A stretch of 64,000 nucleotides of DNA from Rhizobium sp. BK418. Its GTDB lineage: Bacteria; Pseudomonadota; Alphaproteobacteria; Rhizobiales; Rhizobiaceae. The notes under the pieces were generated by a model. The model had not been told where the DNA came from and did not search any database. It saw only the letters and a list, made by a program, of their open reading frames with translations. Shown here in pieces: positions 44,494 through 54,089 of the stretch; position 1 is the first letter of the stretch; each line of letters opens with the position of its first letter. Both the position numbers and the translations under genes were made by a program. Where the stretch lies: positions 124,001-188,000 of the forward strand of contig NZ_SLZK01000001.1 in the NCBI RefSeq assembly GCF_004341105.1. Direction: 5' to 3'.

Positions 44494-45083
44494 CGCAATC
44501 GAAAGCAAACGTGAAGATTGTCGGCAAGGAAACCCTGTCCGACGGATGGACGAAGCTGGTCGGCTATGAGCTCGACTTTACCGACCGGGAGGGCGAGACG
44601 CACCGCCTGTCGCGCGAGGTCTACCACCGCACGCCGGCCGCCTGCATCCTGCTCTATGATCCGAAGCGCGACGTCGTCGTGCTGGTGAAGCAGTTCCGCC
44701 TGCCGGTCTATCTGAACGGCGACCCCGCCTGGATGATCGAAGTTCCGGCTGGCCTGCTCGACGGCGACGAACCCGAAGCCGCCATCCGTCGCGAGGCGAT
44801 GGAGGAGACCGGCTACATGATTCGCGATGTCCGCTTCCTCTTCAGATCCTACACCGCGCCGGGCTCCATCACCGAGATCGTGCATTTCTTTGCAGCGGCA
44901 ATCGATACCGCCGACCGCACATCCGATGGCGGCGGTCTGGAGCACGAGCACGAGGATATAGAGGTGCTGGAAATCCAGCTGCCGCAGGCTCTCGCGATGA
45001 TCGAAAAGGGAGAAATCATCGATCTCAAGACGATCATGCTGGTGCAATGGGCGGTAGCGAACAAAAGCCTGCTTGGCACCTAA
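44490..45083 (+). CDS. NUDIX hydrolase of the NudK (GDP-mannose pyrophosphatase) type
   Basis: The 197-residue protein has a Nudix box from Gly88 to Gly108 (G-L-L-D-G-D-E-P-E-A-A-I-R-R-E ... E-E-T-G). The loop before R-E is one residue shorter than the standard box. This shortened form and the flanking R-E-V-Y-x-R, K-Q-F-R and F-F-A-A/I regions match E. coli NudK, which hydrolyses GDP-mannose, rather than ADP-ribose pyrophosphatase. It is translationally coupled to the molybdopterin oxidoreductase gene, for reasons not known. Confidence 0.85.
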   Translation: MTQSKANVKIVGKETLSDGWTKLVGYELDFTDREGETHRLSREVYHRTPAACILLYDPKRDVVVLVKQFRLPVYLNGDPAWMIEVPAGLLDGDEPEAAIRREAMEETGYMIRDVRFLFRSYTAPGSITEIVHFFAAAIDTADRTSDGGGLEHEHEDIEVLEIQLPQALAMIEKGEIIDLKTIMLVQWAVANKSLLGT

Positions 45084-45218
45084 AAGTCCGACCTTGCAAC
45101 GTCATGGCCGAGATAGATTCGCCTCGGCTGAATTTCTTGGAATTCTTCATGCAATTGTCACGAAGCGAGACTAAGCGCTGCCCCTTAACAATCATCAGAT
45201 GCGGTCAGGAGAAAGCCC

Positions 45219-46388
45219 ATGTGGCTCGGTAATTTCACCCTCGTTTTGCCCAACGAGGTGGTGAATGAAGGTTCTGTGCGGATTGAAGACGGCTTGATCG
45301 CCGAAATCAGGCCGGAGCCGGTTGCCAACGCCGTTATCGATGGCGGAGGGCGTCTGCTGATGCCGGGTTTCGTCGATCTGCATGGAGATATGATCGAACG
45401 GGAAATCGCCCCGCGCCCGAACGCCCATATGCCGATCGACTTCGGCATCCACGAACTCGACAAGAAGCTTGCCGCTGCTGGCGTCACGACAGCTTTTGCC
45501 GCCGTCTCCTTCGCGACGGAAAGTGTCTACGGCCATGTCCGTTCGCTGGAGACGACCTCAGCGGTCATCGAGGGCATCAACACGCTGCGCGACAATCTGC
45601 TGATCGATCATCGCGTCCATGCCCGCTACGAAATCACCAATACCGGCGCAGCCCCGGCGCTGGAGCGCCTGCTGGAAGCCGGCCATATCAATATGGTCTC
45701 GCTGACGGACCACACGCCGGGGCAGGGCCAGTATAACGACATCAAGAGCTATATCCTGAGCATTTCCGAACGCCGCGCCGTATCGGAGGAAATGGCTGCA
45801 GAGATCGTCGCCCAGCGTATTGCCATGCGCGACAATCCCGAGATCGAGGCCAAGCTGAAGGATATCGTGGCGCTCGCCAAGAAGCATGGCCTGTCGCTCG
45901 CCTCGCACGATGATGACAGTGTCGAGAAGGTCGCCGAAATGTTCGATCTCGGCGTCACCATCAGCGAGTTCCCGGTCACGCTGCCGGCTGCCGAAGAAGC
46001 TCGCCGCCGCGGCCTTTGGACCCTGATGGGCGCGCCGAATGCGCTGCGGGGCAAATCCATGTCCGGCAATCTGAGCGCGCTCGATGCCGCTAAGGCCGGC
46101 CTGCTGACGGTGATTGCTGCCGATTACCATCCGGCTGCATTCGTACCCGGCATCTTCAAGCTGGCGGAAATGGTCGAAGGCGGTCTTCCCGCTGCCGTCG
46201 CCATGGCCACGTCGAATGCCGCCCGTTCAGCTGGCCTGATGGACCGCGGCGAGATCGAAATCGGCCAGCGTGCCGATCTCGTTGTCATCGAGCCGGGCGA
46301 TGTCCATCGCATCCGCGCCACTTTCCGCGGCGGCCAGTTCGTCTATAGCGATGGTACGCTGCATCCACTTCAGGCTCTTGCGGCCTGA
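45219..46388 (+). CDS. phnM: PhnM family amidohydrolase (RPnTP diphosphatase-like), orphan
   Basis: The 389-residue metal-dependent hydrolase resembles E. coli PhnM along its length: M-P-G-F-V-D-L-H-G-D-M-I-E near 48, S-L-T-D-H-T-P-G-Q near 160, A-S-H-D-D near 229, L-M-G-A-P-N-A-L-R-G near 270 and A-D-Y-H-P-A near 306. PhnM splits pyrophosphate from ribose-1-methylphosphonate-5-triphosphate in the C-P lyase pathway. None of phnGHIJKL is nearby, so it may be a spare copy, a separated pathway member or a paralogue with another substrate. Confidence 0.87.
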   Translation: MWLGNFTLVLPNEVVNEGSVRIEDGLIAEIRPEPVANAVIDGGGRLLMPGFVDLHGDMIEREIAPRPNAHMPIDFGIHELDKKLAAAGVTTAFAAVSFATESVYGHVRSLETTSAVIEGINTLRDNLLIDHRVHARYEITNTGAAPALERLLEAGHINMVSLTDHTPGQGQYNDIKSYILSISERRAVSEEMAAEIVAQRIAMRDNPEIEAKLKDIVALAKKHGLSLASHDDDSVEKVAEMFDLGVTISEFPVTLPAAEEARRRGLWTLMGAPNALRGKSMSGNLSALDAAKAGLLTVIAADYHPAAFVPGIFKLAEMVEGGLPAAVAMATSNAARSAGLMDRGEIEIGQRADLVVIEPGDVHRIRATFRGGQFVYSDGTLHPLQALAA

Positions 46389-46406
46389 AGTCAGAACATT
46401 TCTGCT

Positions 46407-47072
46407 TTAGCCGCCGATCAGCGAAATAAGCTGCGATTTGGGGGCGGTGGCGGAAGCTGTCGTTCCGACGGCCTTCCGGCCTTCCATCTTCACCTTGCCT
46501 TCGGCAAAGAGCTTGAGCGCCTGCGGATAAAGCTGATGTTCGACGGTCAGTATGCGTCCTGCCAGCACCTCGGCGGTGTCGCCCGCAAGTATAGGCACGG
46601 CGGCCTGGCCGATGACTGGGCCTTCATCCATGCCTTCGGTGACGAAATGCACGGTGCAGCCGGCAATCCGCATGCCGGCGTCGATCGCCCGCTGATGCGT
46701 ATGCAGCCCCGGAAAGAGCGGCAGCAGGGAAGGGTGGATATTGATGATCCGGCCTTCGTGGCGCTGGATGAAGGCGCCTGACAGGAGGCGCATATAGCCG
46801 GCGAGGCAGATAATATCCGGCGAAAGCTCATCGAGCGCGGCAAGGATTGCCGCCTCGTGCTCGTCCTTGTTCGCATAATCCTTGCGCACGAAGGCGAAGG
46901 TCGGGATACCCTCGGCAGCCGCCTTGGCAAGCCCGCCCGCATCCGCCTTGTCAGAGATCACGCCGACGATCTCGGCCGGATAATCGGCCGATTTTGCCGC
47001 CTGCACCAACGCCATCATGTTGGAGCCGCTGCCGGAAATGAAGACGACGGTGCGTTTGCGCGGCGAATTCAT
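46407..47072 (-). CDS. purN: Phosphoribosylglycinamide formyltransferase PurN
   Basis: PurN transfers a formyl group from 10-formyl-THF to GAR in purine synthesis. The 221-residue product has [10 protein letters not shown] (phosphate loop, near 10-19), the catalytic region I-N-I-H-P-S-L-L-P (Asn/His), and the conserved Asp in [11 protein letters not shown]. The ATG at 47072 overlaps the purM stop (ATGA); a longer frame lies inside purM and is spurious. Confidence 0.96.
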   Translation of the reverse strand: MNSPRKRTVVFISGSGSNMMALVQAAKSADYPAEIVGVISDKADAGGLAKAAAEGIPTFAFVRKDYANKDEHEAAILAALDELSPDIICLAGYMRLLSGAFIQRHEGRIINIHPSLLPLFPGLHTHQRAIDAGMRIAGCTVHFVTEGMDEGPVIGQAAVPILAGDTAEVLAGRILTVEHQLYPQALKLFAEGKVKMEGRKAVGTTASATAPKSQLISLIGG

Positions 47073-48142
47073 AGGGCGAGCGTGCCCTTGTAGATCGTGC
47101 CGGCTTCGCCTTCGGCGCGGGCGACCATGCGGCCGAGCGTGACGACTGTCTCGCCTTCTGCTTCGAGCACCTTGGAGACGGCGGCGGCATTTTCTTGCGC
47201 GACCACAACGATCATTCCGATGCCGCAGTTGAAGGTGCGCAGCATCTCCTTCGCCTCGACGCCGCCTGTCTTGGCAAGCCACGAGAAGACCGGCGACACA
47301 TTGACGGCGGCAAGATCGATCTCGGCGGCAAGATGCTTCGGCAGCACGCGTGGAATATTTTCCGGGAAACCGCCGCCGGTGATGTGGGCGAGCGCCTTCA
47401 GCGCACCGGTCTCGCGGATCGCCTTCAGGAGCGGCTTCACATAGATGCGGGTCGGCATCAGCAGCGCCTCACCAAGCTTCTTGCCTTCGGCAAAAGGGGC
47501 CGGCGCATCCCAGCCGAGGCCGGAAAGCGCAACGATCTTGCGCACCAGCGAAAAACCGTTGGAGTGAACGCCAGAGGAGGAAAGGCCAAGGATGACGTCA
47601 CCCTCGGCAATATCGCCAGACGGCAGCAGCTTGCCGCGCTCGGCAGCACCCACTGCGAAGCCGGCGAGGTCATAATCGCCGGAAGAATACATGCCCGGCA
47701 TTTCAGCCGTTTCTCCGCCGATCAGAGCGCAGCCTGCCTCGCGGCAGCCGGCAGCGATACCGCCGACAATGGCAGCACCCTGATCCGGATCGAGCTTACC
47801 GGTCGCGAAATAGTCGAGGAAGAAGAGCGGCTCAGCGCCCTGCACGACCAGATCGTTAACGCACATGGCAACGAGGTCGATGCCGACTGTGTCGTGATAA
47901 TCAGCGTCGATGGCGATCTTCAGCTTGGTGCCGACGCCGTCATTGGCCGCAACGAGAACCGGATCGGTGAAGCCCGCAGCCTTGAGGTCGAAGAGGCCGC
48001 CAAAGCCGCCGATCTCGCCGTCCGCGCCCGGGCGGCGCGTCGAACGCACGGCTGGCTTGATCTTCTCCACCATCAGGTTGCCGGCATCGATGTCGACGCC
48101 TGCATCGCTATAGGTCAGGCCGTTTTTTCCAGACTGGCTCAT
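47069..48142 (-). CDS. purM: Phosphoribosylformylglycinamidine cyclo-ligase PurM
   Basis: AIR synthetase closes the imidazole ring of purines with ATP. The 357-residue product starts with [14 protein letters not shown] and shows the family motifs D-G-V-G-T-K (near 70), [13 protein letters not shown] and [11 protein letters not shown]. It is first of purM-purN and diverges from the AI-2E-type permease. Confidence 0.97.
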   Translation of the reverse strand: MSQSGKNGLTYSDAGVDIDAGNLMVEKIKPAVRSTRRPGADGEIGGFGGLFDLKAAGFTDPVLVAANDGVGTKLKIAIDADYHDTVGIDLVAMCVNDLVVQGAEPLFFLDYFATGKLDPDQGAAIVGGIAAGCREAGCALIGGETAEMPGMYSSGDYDLAGFAVGAAERGKLLPSGDIAEGDVILGLSSSGVHSNGFSLVRKIVALSGLGWDAPAPFAEGKKLGEALLMPTRIYVKPLLKAIRETGALKALAHITGGGFPENIPRVLPKHLAAEIDLAAVNVSPVFSWLAKTGGVEAKEMLRTFNCGIGMIVVVAQENAAAVSKVLEAEGETVVTLGRMVARAEGEAGTIYKGTLAL

Positions 48143-48295
48143 GATGATCTCCGGAGGATTTGAAGCTGCGGATAAAAGACCGCGTCACATGCCGGTCGCA
48201 ATTGCATGAGAGTGCGCTTTATGCAAGCGTTGCAAGGGAAAAGCCCCCATTTTCCAGCTAATCCCCGTACGCTTTCCGGATTTGGTGCAACAGGG

Positions 48296-48324
48296 TTGAC
48301 CATCTTTGCGCCTCCATCCTATGT
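48296..48324 (+). promoter_or_regulatory. Promoter of the AI-2E permease-hdaA operon
   Basis: TTGACC (48296-48301) and CTATGT (48319-48324) are 17 bases apart and match the rhizobial housekeeping consensus closely. A start near 48331 would leave about 36 bases before the permease ATG. Confidence 0.65.
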
Positions 48325-48366
48325 GCTGGATGCGCACGGGCAGGGCGTGCGGTCAGCGGGGAAGCG

Positions 48367-49491
48367 ATGCCACAACAGGTCAGCGGAACGATACTGAAGC
48401 GCCAGGTCATCTTCTGGGTGGCGGTTCTGCTCATCTTCATCGCCTTCCTCTATATTTTCAGCTCGATCCTGCTGCCGTTCATCGCCGGCATGTCAATCGC
48501 CTATTTTCTCGATCCCATAGCGGACAGACTGGAGCGCCTCGGCTTGAGCCGGCTGATGGCGACCATCGTGATTCTGGTTGCCTTCGTCATCGTCTTTGCG
48601 CTGGCGCTGGTGATCTTGATCCCGGTTCTCATCAACCAGTTCAACGATTTTGCCCAGCGCGTGCCGGGTTATATCAGCCAGCTTCAGGAATTCATCGCCC
48701 ATTACCAGGATTCTGTGCTGCCCGGCTGGATCAAGAGCCAACTCGGGACCATCAAGAACAATTTCTCGACCATTCTGTCGGAAGGGATGGGCTTCCTGAC
48801 CGGGCTCTTCTCGCAGATCTGGAACTCCGGCAAGGCGATCGTCGACGTCATCTCGCTGCTCATCGTCACACCAGTCGTCGCCTTCTATATCCTGCTTGAT
48901 TGGGACCGCATGGTTGCCAAGGTCGATGAGTGGGTGCCGCGCAATTACGTGAAAGACGTTCGTCAGATCGCCACAGAAATGGATCAGGCGATTGCCGGCT
49001 TCATCCGCGGGCAGGGTTCGCTCTGCCTTATCCTCGGCATTTATTACGCGGCGGGTCTCTCGATCGTCGGCCTGAACTTCGGCCTGCTCATCGGCCTCTT
49101 CTCTGGCATGATCAGCTTCATCCCCTATGTCGGCTCGTTGGTTGGACTCGTCCTTGCCGTCGGCGTGGCGATCGTCCAATTCTGGCCCGACTATATCTGG
49201 ATCGTCGCCGTTCTCGCGGTCTTCTTTTCCGGCCAGTTCCTGGAAGGCAACATCCTGCAGCCGAAGCTCGTCGGCTCCAGCGTCGGGCTGCACCCCGTAT
49301 GGCTGATGTTTGCGCTCTTTGCCTTCGGTGCGCTGTTCGGTTTCGTCGGTCTGCTGGTTGCCGTACCCGCCGCCGCGGCCGTCGGCGTCCTTGTCCGCTT
49401 CGCGCTTTCGCGCTACCTTCAAAGCGATCTCTACTATGGCAGGTCGCCGGGCGGCCGTGCCGGGAAGACGAAATCTGTTTCCGATGAATGA
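48367..49491 (+). CDS. AI-2E family transporter (PerM-like)
   Basis: The 374-residue membrane protein has about seven to eight helices, a long periplasmic/cytoplasmic region in the middle (about 95-215), and the AI-2E/PerM signature R-G-Q-G-S-L-C-L (near 215) and G-L-L-I-G-L-F-S-G-M-I-S-F-I-P-Y-V-G near 238-255. Members include autoinducer exporters and sodium/proton antiporters, so the substrate is uncertain. The next gene, hdaA, begins inside it with an 8-base overlap; this close pairing of a PerM-like gene with hda recurs in many proteobacteria. Confidence 0.9.
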   Translation: MPQQVSGTILKRQVIFWVAVLLIFIAFLYIFSSILLPFIAGMSIAYFLDPIADRLERLGLSRLMATIVILVAFVIVFALALVILIPVLINQFNDFAQRVPGYISQLQEFIAHYQDSVLPGWIKSQLGTIKNNFSTILSEGMGFLTGLFSQIWNSGKAIVDVISLLIVTPVVAFYILLDWDRMVAKVDEWVPRNYVKDVRQIATEMDQAIAGFIRGQGSLCLILGIYYAAGLSIVGLNFGLLIGLFSGMISFIPYVGSLVGLVLAVGVAIVQFWPDYIWIVAVLAVFFSGQFLEGNILQPKLVGSSVGLHPVWLMFALFAFGALFGFVGLLVAVPAAAAVGVLVRFALSRYLQSDLYYGRSPGGRAGKTKSVSDE

Positions 49492-50197
49492 CGTGAAGAA
49501 CGCTGATCCGAAGCGCAAGGCCGGAGAACAGCTTCCCCTGGCCTTTTCGCATGACGCCGCAACCGGCCGCGACGATCTCCTGATCTCGGAGCGCCTCGCT
49601 GCCGCGGTTTCGATCGTCGATGCCTGGCCGAATTGGCCGTCGCCGGTCGTCATTCTTGCCGGTCCCGTCGGCTCCGGCAAGTCGCATCTCGCCGGCATCT
49701 GGAAGGATTTGAGCGGGGCGGAAATCATCCATCCCACAGATGGCTCCGATGCCGCAGTCGTGGCCGCGAGTGGTCCCGTGCTTTTCGAGGATGTCGATCG
49801 TGTGGGCTTCGACGACGTAAAGCTCTTCCACGTCATCAACAGCGTGCGGGAAAACGGCACCAGCCTGCTGATGACGAGCCGTCTCTGGCCGATGTCCTGG
49901 CCGGTCATGCTGCCTGATCTGCGCTCGCGCCTGAAGGCTGCAACGGTTGTCGAGATCGGTGAGCCGGACGAAGAATTGCTGTCACAGGTCATCGTCAAGC
50001 TCTTTGCCGACCGCCAGCTTTATATAGATGACAAACTCGTCCTTTATATCGTCAACCGCATGGAGCGCTCGCTCAACGCCGCCCAAACGATTGTCGAAAG
50101 GCTTGATAGGCTTGCGCTTTCCAGAGGCACGGGGATCACTCGTTCGCTTGCCGCCGAAGTATTGAATGAGTTGGGCAATTCCGGCTCGAGCGATTGA
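49484..50197 (+). CDS. hdaA: DnaA-homologous regulator HdaA
   Basis: HdaA promotes ATP hydrolysis by DnaA after initiation (RIDA) and so prevents re-initiation; it works bound to the sliding clamp. The 237-residue product has a clamp-binding motif Q-L-P-L-A-F (16-21), P-loop GPVGSGKS (60-67), and an AAA+ domain with a degenerate Walker B (F-E-D-V-D-R). No DNA-binding DnaA domain IV is present, as expected. Its ATG lies within the end of the permease gene and the stop directly precedes a Pho-box-like site. Confidence 0.92.
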   Translation: MNDVKNADPKRKAGEQLPLAFSHDAATGRDDLLISERLAAAVSIVDAWPNWPSPVVILAGPVGSGKSHLAGIWKDLSGAEIIHPTDGSDAAVVAASGPVLFEDVDRVGFDDVKLFHVINSVRENGTSLLMTSRLWPMSWPVMLPDLRSRLKAATVVEIGEPDEELLSQVIVKLFADRQLYIDDKLVLYIVNRMERSLNAAQTIVERLDRLALSRGTGITRSLAAEVLNELGNSGSSD

Positions 50198-50229
50198 CTG
50201 TCACAGTTCCGTCGTGAAACTGATATATT
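50198..50229 (+). promoter_or_regulatory. Pho-box-like site and -10 of ppk
   Basis: CTGTCAC (50198-50204), four bases, then CCGTCGT (50209-50215) match the 7+4+7 PhoB box (first half near-perfect, second half about five of seven). TATATT (50224-50229) follows after eight bases, a position suited to a PhoB-activated promoter. It begins one base after the hdaA stop. Inferred, not demonstrated. Confidence 0.5.
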
Positions 50230-50260
50230 CGCCGAGGCGGATAAAAGCAGGGTGTGGATC

Positions 50261-52465
50261 ATGGATAGTGCATATCAGGAACATCAGGAATCCACCCCGG
50301 ACAACAGTGCAGACCTGCCGCCGCTGGAACAGCTGCTGTCCAGCCCTGAGCGCTTCATCAACCGCGAATTCTCCTGGCTGCAGTTCAATCGCCGCGTCCT
50401 CGAGGAGACGCTGAACACCGAGCATCCGCTCCTGGAGCGGGTGCGTTTTCTGTCGATCTCGGCCGCCAACCTCGACGAATTCTTCATGGTGCGCGTCGCC
50501 GGCCTCGAAGGGCAGGTGCGCCAGAGCATCTTGGTCAAGAGCCCCGACGGCCGCACGCCGGCCGAACAGCTGGATTCGATCCTGAGCGAGATCGATCACC
50601 TGCAGATGGAGCAGCAGGCCTCGCTTGCCGTGCTGCAGCAATACCTCGCCAAAGAAGATATCCTGATCGTGCGTCCGGGTGCGCTGAGCGATGCCGATCG
50701 CCAGTGGCTGGCGAACGAGTTCGAGCAGTCGATCTTCCCGGTTCTGACGCCGCTGTCCATCGACCCTGCCCATCCGTTCCCGTTCATTCCGAATCTCGGC
50801 TTCTCGATCGGCTTGCAACTCGTGAGCCGCAATGGCCGCGAGCCGATGACGGCACTGCTGCGCCTGCCGCCGGCGCTCGACCGCTTCATCCGCCTGCCGG
50901 ACGACCGCAACACGATCCGCTACATCACACTGGAAGATGTTGCCAATATCTTCATCCACCGGCTCTATCCCGGCTATGAGGTCCAAGGGTCGGGTACCTT
51001 CCGCGTCATCAGAGACAGCGATATCGAAGTTGAGGAAGAGGCCGAAGATCTCGTCCGCTTCTTCGAAACCGCGCTGAAGCGCCGCCGTCGCGGCAAGGTC
51101 ATCCGCATCGAGACTGATTCCGAAATGCCCGCCTCGCTGCGCCAGTTCGTGGTCCAGGCGCTGAGCATTCCGGATAACCGTGTTGCCGTTCTGCCCGGCC
51201 TGCTGGCGCTCAATACGCTCTCCGAAATCACCAAGGCGCCACGCGACGACCTGCGCTTTCCGCCCTACAATGCGCGATTTCCAGAACGTGTCCGTGAACA
51301 CGCCGGTGATTGCTTCGCCGCCATCCGCGAAAAGGACATGGTGGTCCATCATCCCTACGAGTCTTTCGACGTGGTGGTCCAATTCCTTCTCCAGGCTGCG
51401 CGCGATCCTGACGTTCTGGCGATAAAGCAGACCCTCTACCGCACCTCTAATGATAGCCCGATCGTGCGCGCCCTGATCGACGCCGCCGAGGCCGGCAAGT
51501 CGGTAACGGCACTGGTCGAGCTGAAGGCTCGCTTCGACGAAGAGGCCAATATCCGCTGGGCACGCGATCTGGAGCGCGCCGGCGTGCAGGTCGTCTTCGG
51601 CTTCATCGAACTGAAGACCCACGCCAAGATGTCGCTGGTCGTGCGCCGCGAAGAGGGCAAGCTGCGCAGCTACTGCCATCTCGGCACAGGCAACTATCAT
51701 CCGATCACCGCGAAGATTTATACCGACCTGTCCTTCTTCACGTGCAATCCTGTGATCGCTCACGACATGGCGAACATCTTCAATTTCATCACCGGTTACG
51801 GTGAGCCGGAAGAAGGCATGAAGCTTGCCGTTTCGCCTTATACGCTGCGCTCGCGGATCCTTCGACACATCAACGAAGAAATCGAGCATGCCCGCAACGG
51901 TCGTCCGGCGTCGATCTGGATGAAGATGAACGCGCTTGTCGATCCCGACATCATCGACGCGCTCTATACCGCGAGCCGCGCCGGCGTCGAGATCGATCTC
52001 GTCGTTCGCGGCATCTGCTGCCTGCGTCCGCAGGTTCCGGGTCTCTCCGACAATATCCGCGTGAAATCAATCGTCGGCCGTTTCCTCGAACACAGCCGCA
52101 TCTTCTGCTTTGGTAACGGTTACGGCCTGCCGTCCGACAAGGCTCTGGTCTATATCGGCTCGGCCGACATGATGCCGAGAAACCTCGATCGCCGCGTCGA
52201 AACCCTTGTTCCGCTGACGAATCCGACTGTCCACGAGCAGGTTTTGTCACAGATTATGCTCGGGAACGTGATTGACAATCAACAAAGCTACGAGATATTG
52301 CCCGACGGTACGTCACGGCGCATGGAAGTGCGCAAGGGCGAAGAACCTTTTAACGCGCAGCAATATTTCATGACCAATCCCAGCCTGTCCGGCCGCGGTG
52401 AAGCTCTGAAATCGAGTGCGCCAAAGCTGATCGCTGGTCTGCTTGAAGGCCGGAACAACAAATAA
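50261..52465 (+). CDS. ppk: Polyphosphate kinase PPK1
   Basis: PPK1 builds inorganic polyphosphate from ATP terminal phosphates through a phospho-His. The 734-residue product starts its core with [12 protein letters not shown] (near 31-42). The two PLD-like domains carry the conserved catalytic His regions [10 protein letters not shown] and T-H-A-K. The start is ATG at 50261; a GTG three codons earlier is also possible. It is followed after 11 bases by ppx. Confidence 0.96.
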   Translation: MDSAYQEHQESTPDNSADLPPLEQLLSSPERFINREFSWLQFNRRVLEETLNTEHPLLERVRFLSISAANLDEFFMVRVAGLEGQVRQSILVKSPDGRTPAEQLDSILSEIDHLQMEQQASLAVLQQYLAKEDILIVRPGALSDADRQWLANEFEQSIFPVLTPLSIDPAHPFPFIPNLGFSIGLQLVSRNGREPMTALLRLPPALDRFIRLPDDRNTIRYITLEDVANIFIHRLYPGYEVQGSGTFRVIRDSDIEVEEEAEDLVRFFETALKRRRRGKVIRIETDSEMPASLRQFVVQALSIPDNRVAVLPGLLALNTLSEITKAPRDDLRFPPYNARFPERVREHAGDCFAAIREKDMVVHHPYESFDVVVQFLLQAARDPDVLAIKQTLYRTSNDSPIVRALIDAAEAGKSVTALVELKARFDEEANIRWARDLERAGVQVVFGFIELKTHAKMSLVVRREEGKLRSYCHLGTGNYHPITAKIYTDLSFFTCNPVIAHDMANIFNFITGYGEPEEGMKLAVSPYTLRSRILRHINEEIEHARNGRPASIWMKMNALVDPDIIDALYTASRAGVEIDLVVRGICCLRPQVPGLSDNIRVKSIVGRFLEHSRIFCFGNGYGLPSDKALVYIGSADMMPRNLDRRVETLVPLTNPTVHEQVLSQIMLGNVIDNQQSYEILPDGTSRRMEVRKGEEPFNAQQYFMTNPSLSGRGEALKSSAPKLIAGLLEGRNNK

Positions 52466-52476
52466 ACTGGACCTGT

Positions 52477-53997
52477 ATGGTTGAATCAGAAGCCCAGGGG
52501 CGACTTCCGGGTATCGCCCCGGTCTCCGTTGTCGATATCGGATCGAACTCCATCCGTCTGGTCGTCTACGAAGGCTTATCTCGTTCTCCGACCATTCTCT
52601 TTAACGAAAAGGTCCTCTGTGGCCTCGGCAAGGGCATAGCTCTCACCGGCAAGATGGATGAGGAAAGCGTCGCACGGGCGCTTCAGGCCCTTCATCGGTT
52701 CAAGGCTCTCTCCGACCAGGCACGCGCTGCCACCATGTATGTGCTGGCGACGGCTGCGGCGCGTGAGGCGAGCAACGGCCCCGATTTCATCCATCAGGCC
52801 GAGACGATCCTGCAGCGCCACGTTCGCATATTGTCCGGTGAGGAAGAGGCGCGCTTTGCGTCGCTCGGCGTTATCAGCGGTTTCTACAACCCCGATGGCA
52901 TTGCCGGCGACCTCGGCGGTGGATCTCTGGAACTGATCGATATCAAGGGCAAGGATACGAGCGGTGGCATCACCCTGCCGCTCGGCGGCCTGCGCCTCTC
53001 CGAATATGCTGGCGGCTCCCTCTCCAAGGCGCGCGCCTTTGCTCGCAAACAGGTCAAGACCGCTAAGCTTCTCTCAAAGGGGGAAGGGCGCGTCTTCTAT
53101 GCGGTCGGCGGTACCTGGCGAAACATTGCCAAGCTGCACATGGAGATCACCCATTATCCGCTGCACATGATGCAGGGTTACGAGGTTTCCCTCGAAGGAA
53201 TGACGCAGTTCCTCGATCAGGTCGTCACGGCCAGAGATTCCAAGGAGCCGGCCCTTCAGGCGGTGTCCAAGCATCGTCGTTCGCTGTTGCCCTTCGGCGC
53301 CATCGCCATGAAGGAAGTGCTGAACGCCATGAAGCCTTCGGTGATCTCCTTCTCCGCACAAGGTGTTCGCGAAGGTTATCTCTATTCGTTGCTTTCCGAA
53401 TCCGAACGCCGCACCGATCCGCTGCTGGCTGCTGCCGGCGAGCTTGCCATCCTGCGCGCCCGCTCGCCGGAACATGCTCGCGAACTCGCCGAATGGACCG
53501 GTCGCATGATGCCCTTCTTCGGAGTTCAGGAAACCGACGAGGAAAGTCGTTATCGTCAGGCCGCCTGCCTGCTTGCCGATATCAGCTGGCGCGCCCATCC
53601 TGATTATCGTGGCGCTCAGGCGCTGAACATCATCGCCCATTCTTCCTTTGTCGGCATCAGCCATCCCGGCCGCGCCTTCATCGCGCTGACGAATTACTAC
53701 CGCTTCGAAGGGTTGCATGACGACGGCTCTACGGCGCCGCTCGCTTCCATCGCCGGCCCGCAATTCGTCGAACGCGCTAAGCTGCTCGGCGGCATGCTGC
53801 GCGTCGTCTATCTCTTCTCGGCTTCGATGCCGGGCATCGTGCGCAACCTCACCTTCCGCAAGGCTTCGTCCCCGGATCTCGATCTGGAATTCGTCGTCCC
53901 GCACGAATATCACGATTTCGCCGGCGAGCGGCTGGAGGGCCGCCTCCAGCAATTGGCGAGACTGACGAATAAGCGGCTGGCGTTCCGCTTCGAATAG
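52477..53997 (+). CDS. ppx: Exopolyphosphatase PPX/GppA
   Basis: PPX removes terminal phosphates from polyphosphate; the family also hydrolyses pppGpp. The 506-residue product has V-V-D-I-G-S-N-S-I-R-L (near 18-28), the catalytic region L-S-G-E-E-E-A-R-F-A, and G-D-L-G-G-G-S-L-E-L. The PPX N-terminal actin-like domain is followed by an HD-like C-terminal domain. The ppk-ppx tandem allows polyphosphate to be made and degraded under one control. Confidence 0.94.
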   Translation: MVESEAQGRLPGIAPVSVVDIGSNSIRLVVYEGLSRSPTILFNEKVLCGLGKGIALTGKMDEESVARALQALHRFKALSDQARAATMYVLATAAAREASNGPDFIHQAETILQRHVRILSGEEEARFASLGVISGFYNPDGIAGDLGGGSLELIDIKGKDTSGGITLPLGGLRLSEYAGGSLSKARAFARKQVKTAKLLSKGEGRVFYAVGGTWRNIAKLHMEITHYPLHMMQGYEVSLEGMTQFLDQVVTARDSKEPALQAVSKHRRSLLPFGAIAMKEVLNAMKPSVISFSAQGVREGYLYSLLSESERRTDPLLAAAGELAILRARSPEHARELAEWTGRMMPFFGVQETDEESRYRQAACLLADISWRAHPDYRGAQALNIIAHSSFVGISHPGRAFIALTNYYRFEGLHDDGSTAPLASIAGPQFVERAKLLGGMLRVVYLFSASMPGIVRNLTFRKASSPDLDLEFVVPHEYHDFAGERLEGRLQQLARLTNKRLAFRFE

Positions 53998-54042
53998 GCC
54001 TGTTTCAGCAAAGGCGGACCGATACACAGTACCGGCACAAAA

Positions 54043-54066
54043 AGGGCGGCGCTTTTGCACCGCCCT
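54043..54066 (-). terminator. Terminator of the phytase-like esterase gene
   Basis: AGGGCGG and CCGCCCT flank a 10-base loop. On the minus strand the stem is followed by TTTTTG, a proper U-run, so it ends the leftward esterase transcript; it may also affect ppx from the other side. Confidence 0.75.
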
Positions 54067-54089
54067 CTCATTTCACACCGGACTGCGAA

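Noticed and set aside
45130..45175. Possible Pho half-site (TTGTCAC) before phnM
   Set aside because: One half is good but no second half at the correct distance is present.
50201..51889. 562-codon leftward frame opposite ppk
   Set aside because: Antisense shadow with no family resemblance; ppk on the other strand is certain.
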